Assembly (NCBI GenBank): GCA_009760885.1
Contig: CM019701.1
Location: 17,212,975-17,276,974 of the forward strand
Length of the DNA: 64,000 nt
Direction of reading: 5' to 3'
DNA from: Achatina immaculata
Taxonomy: Eukaryota > Mollusca > Gastropoda > Stylommatophora > Achatinidae
Positions 35,553-46,700 of this stretch are shown piece by piece. Under the pieces are notes generated by a model. That model ran no database searches. It was given only the letters and a program-made list of their open reading frames with translations, and was not told where the DNA came from. Position 1 is the first letter of the stretch, and each line of letters opens with the position of its first letter. A program made the position numbers and the translations under genes.

Positions 35553-35925
35553 ACATGAGTTATGCATGTCACACATGAGTTAATGTGTTTCTGTCTTGTG
35601 ATTACACGTTATACAAGTATGTATGTCACACATGAGTTAATGTGTTTCTGTCTTGTGATTACACATTATACAAGTATGTATGTCACACATGAGTTAATGT
35701 GTTTCTGTCTTGTGATTACACATTATACAAGAATGTATGTCACACATGAGTTAATGTGTTTCTGTCTTGTGATTACACATTATACAAGTATGTATGTCAC
35801 ACATGAGTTAATGTGTTTCTGTCTTGTGATTACACATTATACAAGTATGTATGTCACACATGAGTTAATGTGTTTCTGTCTTGTGATTACACATTATACA
35901 AGTATGTATATCACACATGAGAACA
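35553..35925. repeat. Minisatellite, 57-bp unit, about 6.5 copies
   Basis: The unit is CATGAGTTAATGTGTTTCTG, TCTTGTGATTACACATTATA and CAAGTATGTATGTCACA. As 57 is divisible by three, one frame stays open as a 19-residue repeat. There is no sign that it is translated. Confidence 0.95.
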
Positions 35926-35999
35926 AGTCCTGCAAGGGATGGCACAAACAACAACTCTTTCATGTTATGCACTGCACCTCTTGTGACATCATCTTATCT

Positions 36000-36500
36000 T
36001 TACTGAAATAATTATGTGACTTGTCTTGTCTTTGTATCTTCTTTAGCTTTTGTATCTGTTTAGTCTTTGTATCTTCTTTAATCTTGGATCTGTTTAATCT
36101 TTGCTTTAGTTTTCAAATCTGTGAATTCTGTGCTATCTAATCTGTCAGTACAGCATATTCTTGTGGTTTCCAAGAAGGTACAACAAAAGCAAGAGTGGGG
36201 TTAAAGACAAGTAACTGACAACTATGTATAAATATTTATTCTTATAAATTATGTAAAAATAGGTTGAACTTTCTTACATTATCAATCACAAAAGCAGCAC
36301 TTTCTACTCTCAACAATCTGACATTGATAACAATCATATACATCAATGTTAACACTATATAAAATAACAAAACTATTTCATAATAATGTCAGCAACACAA
36401 ATATTTTATGCCTAAAAAATGTTGATACCATAAAAAGTACAATAACTTTGGTCTATCTCAATACACAAACTATAACAGATTATGCACCTTGTGTATGAAT
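36000..36500. other. No recognisable feature
   Basis: Starts with a few imperfect TTTGTATCTTCTTTA repeats; otherwise unassigned. Confidence 0.45.
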
Positions 36501-36945
36501 GTGGAAGTTGTCATACATAAATCATTAGAGCTAGCCTGATGTACCACAAATAATTAGAGCTAGCCCGGTGTACCAGTGTGTACAAACTAACAAACTAGAA
36601 TAACATGTACACTTATTATGGATAATGTGTACAAACTAACAAACTAGAATAACGTACACTTATTATGGATAACGTGTACAAACTAACAAACTAGAATAAC
36701 ATGTACACTTATTATGAATAATGTGTACAAACATACAAAAGTACCATAAACCCCAATAAATGAACAGTGACAGTTTAAACATAAGTCTTCAACTAATTTC
36801 TCTTCAGAAGTAAAAGTCTTCTCCTGCACTCTGTAACTGCTCTACATTCTCCTACATTGTATAACTGCTCTAGTACTCTTCTCCTACATTGTGTAACTGC
36901 TCTAGTACTCTTCTACATTGTGTAACTGCTCTAGTACACTCAAGA
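36501..36945. repeat. Two short minisatellites
   Basis: At 36570-36735 there are three copies of a unit with GTGTACAAACTAACAAACTA and GAATAACATGTACACTTATT. At 36815-36940 there are four copies with TACATTGTGTAACTGCTCTA. Confidence 0.85.
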
Positions 36946-37099
36946 AATTGGTGTCACCAACTAGAGAAAAAATATTAGGTATAGAAAGGAATGGAGGCAA
37001 ACTTTATTTGCAGCAATGAGCCTAAATGCTGAAAATGAAGAACTGTACCAGCAGTTTCATCACAACCAACAAAGTTCACAAAACTGATAAGAACCCACC

Positions 37100-37545
37100 T
37101 TATGTAATACAGCATACAACTGATGAGAGCTATCCTGATGTACCACAAATTATTAGAGCTAACTTGATGTACCTCAAATGATGAGAGCTAGCCTGATGTA
37201 CCACAAATTATTAGAGCTATCCTGATGTACCACAAATTATTAGAGCTATCCTGATGTACCACAAATTATTAGAGCTATCCTGATGTACCACAAATTATTA
37301 GAGCTAGCTTGATGTACCTCAAATGATGAGAGCTAGCTTGATGTACCACAAATTATTAGAGCTATCCTGATGTACCACAAATTATTAGAGCTGACCTAAA
37401 GTACCACAAATTATCAGAGCTGGGCTGATGTACCTCAAATGATGAGAGCTAGCCTGATGTACCTCAAATGATGAGAGCTAGCCTGATGTACTACAAATTA
37501 TTAGAGCTAGCCTGATGCATCACAAATTATTAGAGCTAGCGTGCT
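37100..37545. repeat. Minisatellite, 29-bp unit, about 15 copies
   Basis: The unit is TATTAGAGCTAGCCTGATGT plus ACCACAAAT; the variant ATGATGAGAGCTAGCCTGATGT alternates with it. Two single copies lie earlier at 36525-36570. Confidence 0.93.
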
Positions 37546-38225
37546 TTGAGTTTTTCGGAGTGGCCAATCAGAAAGGTCAAAGTAACGCGAGCTGGTGTGG
37601 GCACGTGACTGGCCAGTGTGTACTGTCAGTCAGTAATGTGTAGCTGATCAGTTCATTCATCTTCTTCTTTGTCCAGGTATGGCCAGGGAAGTGAGGGAGC
37701 ATGTTATCACAATTTGCCTTATGGATATTAGAGTGAGATGTTTGTAAATCGTCTCCTGCACGATCTCCACCTGCGCCTCCCTCAAATCATGGAAGTTGTC
37801 ATACGTCTGACGGTTGTTTTATGTGATTTAACTGTAAGTTTGATTGAAAGAAGTACAGCATGTGATTTATGTAGTGAAGTATGTCGAGATGTTAACTCTT
37901 TCTTCATTAAAATACTCGGGCAGCAAGCTAGACATCAATGAAAGGGTCTGGACCCGGGCTGCAGTTTTTGGTCCCACTGTACGGCTGTACACAGTAATGG
38001 GGAAGAAACATTCTGATTATATGAATATATGTTAAGCAAAGCACCAACCAGGTAATATGTGACACTAGCCTGATGTAGCACAGTGTACCCCAACCTTTCC
38101 TCGGAGAAAACGTGAAATATCACACCACACAGTACTGCATATATAGTCTAAAATTAATTACTTATAGATGAACAAGATTAAGTGAAGAGACAATACCATA
38201 TGTACAATAGCTATACATCATTTGT
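37546..38225. other. Unassigned GC-richer segment
   Basis: It starts abruptly at the last unit of the 29-bp array (GTGCTTTGAGTTTTTCGGAG). It contains CACGTGACTGGCC and a 67-codon plus-strand frame (37738-37941) without a recognisable family. It could be a SINE or MITE-like insertion or a piece of unique DNA. Confidence 0.35.
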
Positions 38226-38229
38226 GAAG

Positions 38230-39266
38230 ACATGGCATGGCCTCCCCCATAAGATAGTGAATGTAATCAAAGCCCTATACAAGGGTTTTCAGTGCAAAGT
38301 GATCTGTGGAGAACATACCTCCAGCAGCTTTAGGGTACAAACAAGAGTGAAGCAAGGATGTGTACTATTACCAACATTATTTATCTTGGCAGTAGACTGG
38401 TTAATGAAGGAGGCAACATTAGACAAACGCAGAGGATTACAATGGACCCTTGACACAGTGCTGGAGGACCTTGACTTTGTGGACGACATTTGTCTAATAT
38501 CAAGCAGCCACAAAGAAATGCAAGATAAAATAAACAAGCTAACTCAGAATGCAAACAACATAGGACTAAAGATCAACGTAGGAAAGACAAAGTTAATGAA
38601 GCAAAATCTGAACAACAGAAATGTACTCAGAGTAGATAGCAAGTTAGTGGAGAAAGTCAATGAATTTGCATATCTTGGTAGTAGAGTAGTAGAAAATGGA
38701 GACAGCACAGAGGACATCAACAGCAGACTTACTAGAGCAAATCAGGCTTTTGCAATGCTGCAGAATATATGGAAATCTAAAAAAACTAAGCATAAATATG
38801 AAAATCGGGATATTTAAATGTTCTAAGTGTACTACTCTATGGAAGTGAATGCTGGAAAATCACCAAAACCATAGAAAACAAGTTGAATTATTTCCAGACT
38901 AAATGTTTATGAAGAATTAGAAAAATATTTTGGCCAAACACCATAAGAAATAACATCTTATTAGCAGAAATGCAGATGAAGCCACTGACAGTAATTATTG
39001 AGAAAAGACGATGGCGATGGTTGGGACATGTGCTCTGAATGATTGACAACTCACTTCTAAAAACAGCACTAAGATGGACACCACAAGGGAACAGAAGTAA
39101 GGGTAGACAAAAAGAGACATGGAGAAGAACAACAGAAAGGATGTTGAGCAATAGAGGGCTCACCTGGGCAAGAGCAGAAAAAAAGGCAAAGGACAGGCAT
39201 TTGTGGAAAACCCTTGTGGAAGCCCCATGTGCCCTGGGCACTTAAGGTTCAGGAGAGAGAGAGATA
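38230..39266 (+). mobile_element. RTE-like LINE, family A copy 4, 3' third
   Basis: It matches A1 from motif A-B spacing (HGLPHKIVNVIKALY) to the tail AAGGTTCAGGAGAGAGAGAG. Open to 38817; a short deletion near 38815 shifts the frame. Motif C reads DFVDDICL instead of FADD, and there are further stops near 38912 and 39036. It is 5'-truncated and inactive. Confidence 0.88.
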
Positions 39267-39335
39267 GTCAGTATAACAGAAAACTTCTTAGACAAACTGT
39301 AGGATGGTCCAAAAAGTTCTGCTTAGATGGGAACT

Positions 39336-39795
39336 TATCTTATATCCTTCCCGTGCCGTTAAACGTCACATAGGGCTCGCAAAGTAGTTCGTCAATTTTT
39401 CCTGTCTTCGGCGAGTCTTTCAACCTCATCAAAGGATTTTATGCCTGTTAATTTGGCCTCTCTTAACAATGTCCTCTTCAGAGTTTCACGCGGTCTGCCT
39501 CTTTTTCTTCGGCCTGTTGTGTTCCACTTGATAGCTTGTTTTGGGATTCTCTGATCATTTCTTCTCATCAAGTGACCAACATATGTCCATCTCCTTTTCC
39601 TGATCACCCGTGAGACTGGTTGTTGTTCAGTCATCTGTCTTATCTCTGCATTGTTCTTGAATTCGTTCCACTTGATGCCGAGTATTTTCCTTAGGCATTT
39701 GTTTTCAAAAGAGTCTAATTTCTTGTCTATTTCTTTAGTTGTTTTCCAGCTTTCGCATGCATAAATGAGGTGGATATTACATTTGAAATGAATAA
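39336..39795 (-). mobile_element. RTE-like LINE, family B copy 4, 3' end
   Basis: An exact 13-bp duplication TTAGATGGGAACT flanks it at 39323-39335 and 39796-39808. The 460-bp insert is the 3' end of family B, nearly colinear with B2 and open across 39392-39760 ([40 protein letters not shown]). The good preservation suggests a recent insertion. Confidence 0.93.
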
Positions 39796-39864
39796 TTAGA
39801 TGGGAACTAATACCCATAAATTTAGAGTTATCTGTTTAGGCCTGACAAAAAAAAATAGTTCCAG

Positions 39865-40280
39865 ATTTCAAGAAAGAAAGACATGGGCAGTAAAATGGAG
39901 GAAACTAAATATAGGATTTAATGATGAAGGAAAGAAAGACATGGGCAGTAAACTGGAGGAAACTAAATATAGGATTTAATGATGAAGGAAAGAAAGACAT
40001 GGGCAGTAAACTGGAGAAAACTAAATATAGGAATTAATGATGAAGGAAAGAAAGACATGGGCAGTAAACTGGAGAAAACTAAATATAGGATTTAATGATG
40101 AAGGAAAGAAAGACATGGGCAGTAAACTGGAGAAAACTAAATATAGGATTTAATGATGAAGGAAAGAAAGACATGGGCAGTAAACTGGAGAAAACTAAAT
40201 ATAGGATTTAATGATGAAGGAAAGAAAGACATGGGCAGTAAACTGGAGGAAACTAAATATAAGATTTAATGATGAAGGAA
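39865..40280. repeat. Minisatellite, 58-bp unit, 7 copies
   Basis: The unit is GGAAAGAAAGACATGGGCAG, TAAACTGGAGAAAACTAAAT and ATAGGATTTAATGATGAA. Copies are nearly identical. Confidence 0.95.
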
Positions 40281-40734
40281 AGAAAGGCCAGCTCACTGCT
40301 GATCTGAAGGTGAAACTGAGAATGACATGGAGGTGTGAAAGTGGTCAAATGCATGTGAACTGGTTTTGCAGTTTATCGGAAGGATGTAACTCACATAGAC
40401 AAGCAGACATGAAGATGACAACAGTAACAAAAAATGGGAGAGTGCAAGAATAGGAAAAACTATTACTATTAATGTTGATCTTTAGTACATCATTGTATGT
40501 CCAGCCTATTTTTGGCTTATATGTTTGTGATATGGGGTACAGTGTGGAGAAATGTGGCAAGGAAGGGAAGTGTATGTAACATAAATAAAAACTGACTTGC
40601 GTAGAAGGGTTGTGCAGCATATTAACTGCATAAAGTCAGGAGCAGTATGTACAAAAAATATATTTCAGGTTTACAATATTTATATACAAAAATTTCTGCA
40701 GCTCATAGTAATACTTAACAGCTGAGACAAGAGG
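40281..40734. other. No recognisable feature
   Basis: Short open frames on both strands without family resemblance. Confidence 0.45.
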
Positions 40735-41000
40735 GTGACAAGAGTCAGCAAGACTACTCACTACAACCAACCACTTACAGGGCAAGAGTCAGCAGACCAC
40801 TCACCTACAACCAACCACTTACAGCACAAGAGTCGGCAAGACCACTCACCTACAATCAACTACTTACAGGGCAAGAATCAGCAGACCACTCGGCTACAAC
40901 CAACCACTTACAGGGCAAAAGTCAGAGGACCACCTGGGTACAACTAACCACTTACTGGGCAAGAGTCAGTGGATCACTTGGATACAACTAACCACTTATA
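40735..41000. repeat. Minisatellite, unit about 44 bp, 6 copies
   Basis: The unit contains CTACAACCAACCACTTACAG and GGCAAGAGTCAGCAGACCAC. Confidence 0.9.
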
Positions 41001-41071
41001 CAGTATGTGATATCAATCTACTGTATCATTAGCAACACTCACACCTACCAGATACTACAGCTTACTGCAGG

Positions 41072-41510
41072 CAGTAAACTGCACAGATATAACAGTTAAA
41101 TACTGCACAGATATAACAGTTAAATACTGCACAGATATAACAGTTAAATACTGCACAGATATAACAGTTAAATACTGCACAGATATAACAGTTAAATACT
41201 GCACAGATATAACAGTTAAATACTGCACAGATAACAGTTAAATACTGCACAGATATAACAGTTAAATACTGCACAGATATAACAGTTAAATACTGCACAG
41301 ATATAACAGTTAAATACTGCACAGATATAACAGTTAAATACTGCACAGATATAACAGTTAAATACTGCACAGATATAACAGTTAAATACTGCACAGATAT
41401 AACAGTTAAAAACTGCACAGATATAACAGTTAAAAACTGCACAGATATAACAGTTAAAAACTGCACAGATATAACAGTTAAAAACTGCACAGATATAACA
41501 GTTAAATAGA
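41072..41510. repeat. Minisatellite, 24-bp unit, about 18 copies
   Basis: The unit is TGCACAGATATAACAGTTAA plus ATAC. The last five copies have AAAAC instead of AATAC. The length allows an open 8-residue repeat in three frames; it is not a gene. Confidence 0.97.
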
Positions 41511-41654
41511 TAAAATGGCCAAATTGTAGGCAGCAAACATAACAGTTTAAAATTGTACATTTTAAAAATGTTAGCAACACATCACAGTTAATGTTTTCCA
41601 ATTCAATAAAATTTTCAATAAAGCAAACACTCTCCTAGCAAGCACCTGAATTAA

Positions 41655-41750
41655 ACAATAAAACCCAGCCTATTTATAAATCAGCCTATGTATAAATCAC
41701 CCTATGCATAAATCAGCCTATGTATAAATCAGCCTATGTATAAATCATAT
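41655..41750. repeat. Short repeat, 16-bp unit, 6 copies
   Basis: CTATGTATAAATCAGC units. Confidence 0.85.
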
Positions 41751-41889
41751 ATAAATTTCTACGAATGCTACTGTGATAAAATATGACAATTCTAACAATG
41801 CTTCCAAGCACAAATTTCATTTCAAACACAGAATTTATGTAAAGTAACTGAAGATTTGAAAAGCAGCATCTCAAAACAAAAAACTATCT

Positions 41890-42625
41890 TCTCAGTAACA
41901 TATGACATCAATAACCCCTACTGTTAGTAACATATGACATCAATAACCCCTACTGTTAGTAACATATGACATCAATAACTCCTACTGTTAGTAACATATG
42001 ACATCAATAACCCCTGTTAGTAACATATGACATCAATAACCCCTACTGTTAGTAACATATGACATCAATAACCCCTACTGTTAGTAACATCTGACATCAA
42101 TAACCCCTACTGTTAGTAACATATGACATCAATAACCCCTACTGTTAGTAACATATGACATCAATAACCCCTACTGTTAGTAACATATGACATCAATAAC
42201 TCCTACTGTTAGTAACATATGACATCAATAACTCCTACTGTTAGTAACATCTGACATCAATAACTCCTACTGTTAGTAACATCTGACATCAATAACCCCT
42301 ACTGTTAGTAACATATGACATCAATAACTCCTACTGTTAGTAACATATGACATCAATAACCCCTACTGTTAGTAACATATGACATCAATAACTCCTACTG
42401 TTAGTAACATATGACATCAATAACCCCTACTGTTAGTAACATATGACATCAATAACCCCTACTGTTAGTAACATATGACATCAATAACTCCTACTGTTAG
42501 TAACATATGACATCAATAACTCCTACTGTTAGTAACATCTGACATCAATAACTCCTACTGTTAGTAACATCTGACATCAATAACCCCTACTGTTAGTAAC
42601 ATCTGACATCAATAACTCCTACTGT
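41890..42625. repeat. Minisatellite, 32-bp unit, about 23 copies
   Basis: The unit is TACTGTTAGTAACATATGAC plus ATCAATAACCCC. Variants ATCTGAC and AACTCC follow a recurring order, pointing to a longer higher-order unit. Confidence 0.95.
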
Positions 42626-42782
42626 CTTTTCTTTTGTTTTGTCAGCTTTGACAACATCTCTATAAGTAAATTCATTCTTGCAGGACTACGGCTATGGTAC
42701 ATTTATGATGGAAATCTACAAAATCTAAATCCATCAATAAATATTATTTTTCATACTTTTGCTTCATTTGTTTGTCTCACCC

Positions 42783-42810
42783 CTGAAGAAGGCACTTTTC
42801 TGAAATATTA
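42783..42810 (+). other. CTGAAGAAGGC / CTGAAA motif
   Basis: CTGAAGAAGGCACTTTTCTG followed by AAATATTAG has the order of the hammerhead-like blocks at 15560-15790 and 63842-63870, but stem II does not pair well here. Confidence 0.3.
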
Positions 42811-42934
42811 GTTGTTTGTTGTCTCTGATAACATTTTTTTACAATTTTCCTTTTCTTTCTTAACTGCTCTATCTTTTACAGAACTGATTCACTGATTCTT
42901 GACTTTGTTTCATCTTTATTTCAACTGATCAGCA

Positions 42935-43440
42935 TCTGTGTTATTTATACCCTACAAACTAAACCTCTACTTCAACCAGTCAATGGCTGTGTTATTCATC
43001 TCAAACAATCTAAATCTTTACTTCAACCAGTCAATGACTGTGTTATTCATCTCAAACAATCTAAATCTTTACTTCAACCAGTCAATGGCTGTGTTATTCA
43101 TCTCAAATAATCTAAATCTTTACTTCAACCAGTCAATGGCTTTGTTATTCATCTCAAACAATCTAAATCTTTACTTCAACCAGTCAATGGCTTTGTTATT
43201 CATCTCAAACAATCTAAATCTTTACTTCAACCAGTCAATGGCTGTGTTATTCATCTCAAACAATCTAAATCTTTACTTCAACCAATCAGTACCCTGTTAT
43301 TTATACCCTACAAACTAGGTCTCTACTTCAGCCAGCCAATATCTGTTATTTATACCCAACAAACTAAACCTTTACTTCAACCAACCAATATTTGTGTCAT
43401 TTATACCTAACGAACTAAACCATTACTTCAGCCAATAAAT
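42935..43440. repeat. Minisatellite, 51-bp unit, about 9 copies
   Basis: The unit is CTAAATCTTTACTTCAACCA, GTCAATGGCTGTGTTATTCA and TCTCAAACAAT. It begins about 100 bases past the E2F stop codon, so on the minus strand it lies in or just after the E2F 3' untranslated region. Confidence 0.95.
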
Positions 43441-43541
43441 ATCTGTTGTGTATCCAGTCAACATAATTCTTACACTCAACAGCAGTTAGTACTACATGGT
43501 GAAAGTCCGAAAGCCGTCATCCAATCACACTTCACCATCCA

Positions 43542-43723
43542 CTAAAAGCCAAGGTCATAAGAATCAAGAAGATCATTAAAACTGCTCTCATCTGTGTTGA
43601 AGAAATAGTCCTCATCATCAAGACTGAAAGAAGGATTCATCTCCAGGAGTGGAAGGTCCTGGCATGTGCTTGTGTGGACTGCTGATGTGCCACTTACAGG
43701 CAGCATCTGACTGTTCTGGAAAG
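43542..43723 (-). CDS. E2F exon 9: Rb-binding C-terminus
   Basis: It codes 59 residues ending in [20 protein letters not shown] and SYDLGF before the stop TAG (43542-43544). This resembles the E2F C-terminal Rb-binding motif, an acidic DY-x-F segment followed by an F/L-x-D-L-F/L-D helix. The acceptor is TTTCCTCAG|CTTTCC, with phase matching exon 8. A longer-looking frame (43618-43845) on the same strand is an out-of-phase shadow. A polyadenylation site was not fixed; AATAAA-type hexamers lie further on in the 51-bp array region. Confidence 0.9.
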
Positions 43724-46700
43724 CTGAGGAAACATTTCAAAGAAGCACAAGAAAGCTGAGATACACTACAGGTGGTCTGATTTTCTGAAACAACAATGGT
43801 TAAATGACCCAAACAGTTTTTTTGTACAGAAATGTTGCCACACAAGTCAGCCTATGGTGAGTTTTTTGTAGCAACAATCCAGTAATACTTATCTACCTGC
43901 TCTTATGTCAAGTCTGAACAGAGTAACAATACCATGTCTGCTCAGACAATTAACTAGTCTGCTGTATTAGGTTTGTTAAATGTCAACAACATCATCATGT
44001 GGCCTCTCCCTCATGGAAAACTGGCTGCAGTGATCATCAAAACATGGCCAAAGTGATTTCTGCCCTTATCTTGCTGTTATCCCTCCACTCTTCACCTTCT
44101 AATGTTTTTCAATAAATTACTGCTGTATGTCTTGACAGTGTAATTTTTGTCTCATTCAAATGTTTTCCCTGAATTATCTTGTCACTTTTCACTTGTTACA
44201 ATTCTTGTCTGCCTTCTAGCCATATAATAGACCTATTTGTCTATAATCTCATATTTCTAGTTATCAATGCTCAGTGTCTGTGTTTGTATGGCAGAAAGTT
44301 TCTAGATAATGTCAGTGTATTCTGTTACAGGAAGAAGAAAAACTGCTTGAAGCAAGTGATGGCATTTCACTCATGTGGTGATCATGACCCAATACTGTTT
44401 ACATAAGGAAATATGAGGGTGAATCAAAAAGTAACCATAAATCAAGGGACATAAACCATTTAAAATATATACTGTCCAAAAAAAGAAAATGTATAACTAC
44501 TGATGACCCAATTTTAGCCATAACTTTGATATTCTGTAGCTTTTTAAATTGAATAAATAAAATTTTCACATTGCACACAATAATGCCTAAGGGTTTAACT
44601 CTTCCAGTGCCACAGAAAAAACCACGGACGTTCCCGTTGTGCCACACAAAAAGTGTGGGTCTTGATATGCACAGGGGATATCGTTGTAAATGCAAAAGTA
44701 CAAAGTATTTCCACTTTAAAAGTATATATATTATGCCTGAAAATAGCTGTAAATGTAAGAAGATTCCATAAATGAAGAGTTTTTTATGGAAAAAAAGACG
44801 TAATGTGATGATTTTAGCTGATAATTGTGTACTGCTTACCATCGACGATGCCTAGATGTACAATGTTTACGATCGGCGATTTCCAGATCAAATTAAATTT
44901 TCATCCAATCTCATCATGTGATGGCATTCTCACTAAAATAATGTCTGAAATAACCTTCTAACTACTTCTCCAGTCCATTTAATAGGTCTAGATCTACTTG
45001 GGGTACATTCAGGAACAGTGGTTTGGTCATAGGACATGTCCTTATGCCTCCGAAATCACAATAAATATTGACATTTCTCAATTAAAAACATTGACTTCAC
45101 TCGGTTGTTAGCCACGTTTTGGATTGAACTATGAAAGGTCACCAGACGTGTGCAGATAAATCAAAGTTACACTGGTTTTACGCTGCAACAAAACAAATCT
45201 CACTATAGTGATGATGGCGGTCACTAGACTAACCGGAAGATCTCGGTATAGTGAGGACGGCAGTCAATGAGTTAAACACTCACTGGACAGTTTCTTGTAT
45301 CTGTGTGACGAGAATTTGTTAGTCCCAGGAGATCTCAAGTTAGTATGATGTGTGGCCTCCACTTGCATCTATCAGCGACTGGCATCTCCTGGGCATCGAT
45401 GAGATCAGATGTCTGATGTGCGCCTGTGGGATGGCTGCCCACTCTTCCTGGAGTGCCTGCCATAGATCACGATGATTGGCTGGAGAAACTTTTCAGCGAC
45501 AAACACATCTTTGCAGCTCATCCCATAAGTGTTTGATCGGATTCATGTCTGGAGACAGGGATGGCCAGGGAAGGGTGAGAATGTTGTTGGCAGGCAGGAA
45601 GTGTGTGGTGAACCATGCAGAATGGGGTCTGGCGTTGTCCTATTGAAACATGGACCTTTGTGCAGACAAAAATGCAAGGACATGGCGTCAAAGTATTTCA
45701 TAGACGTATCGCTGTGCATTCAAGCCTCCGTCAATCTGTACCAATGAATTCCTTCCACTGAAACTGATCATTCCACATACTATTACACCTCCACCACCAT
45801 GCAGCGGAGCTTCATCAACGATATTTTGGGCAAATGTTCATTTGGCCTATGGTAGACCCTTCTTCGCATATCATGGCGGTGCAACAAAAAGGAAGATTCG
45901 TCACTAAACCAGACACATCTCCACTGATTGTTAGTTTCCAGGGCCGATGCTGGTTGGCCCAAACAAGTCGATTTTGGCAATGGTGTCTCATTAAGACAGG
46001 ACCTCGGTGAGGTCGTCATGCCACCAGTCCAGCTTCATGCAGTCTATTCTGGATAGTTTGATCACACACGACATCCTGCAAGCAATGACTGGGCACTTGA
46101 GGAAGCTGTTGTAAACCTGTTTCTGAGGTGATGAACCAGAATAAAGTGATCATCAGCTGCTGTTGTCACCCTGAGTTGCCTGCTGTAGTGCTGGTCTTCA
46201 ACTGAGCCAGTGACTTGGAAACAGTGCCAAAGTCGATCGATGGTACTCTGCTGCACATTTAAATGCCTAGCAACCTGACTTTGACTTTCGCCTGCTCACA
46301 GACGACCAATAGCAATGTTTCGTAAATTTTGCGATAGACGCACCATAATTGTCTGCTTGAAAATTAACTGAATTTGTTTGTGTAACCTCATCCTTTTATA
46401 GGGTTTCATTTGCGTGGGAAGTGAGTTGTGCTCACCACAAAAAGCATGATTTTTTCCAAAAATGCAACGGGAGTTATGGTAAACAAAATGCGTGATTAGC
46501 AAGGGCAGCTACTGCGTTTGACTATACACAAGAATAGCAAAATTGATGCTAAATCATGGACCTGATATCTTGGTGACAATTTTTGCTTTGGTTTGAGATA
46601 CCTGGGGAAAAATTTTTTATCATAACATATAAAAAATGAAGCTTATATAAGCTATTTGTTTCTTTTTTTGGACAGTATATTTTAAAAAACTGATCCATAA

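Larger units (their letters stand above)
44470..46677 (-). mobile_element. Tc1-like DNA transposon with nested element
   Basis: Terminal inverted repeats TACTGTCCAAAAAAAGAAA are found at 44470 and, inverted, ending at 46677, each followed by the TA target duplication. Removing the nested 44595-45275 insert leaves about 1.53 kb, normal for a Tc1 element. The transposase runs on the minus strand from about 46330 to 45341. Confidence 0.9.

Noticed and set aside
35562..36011. 149-codon ORF with a 19-residue repeat
   Set aside because: Result of a 57-bp minisatellite.
41062..41601. 179-codon ORF with an 8-residue repeat
   Set aside because: 24-bp unit divisible by three keeps frames open; all copies are simple DNA repeats.
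43618..43845. 75-codon minus-strand ORF over the last E2F exon
   Set aside because: Out of phase with the conserved Rb-binding sequence; it crosses the acceptor and ends early.
44571..44771. Cys-rich short ORF as a piggyBac transposase remnant
   Set aside because: Spacing of Cys does not clearly match and no catalytic domain is near; kept only as a remark.
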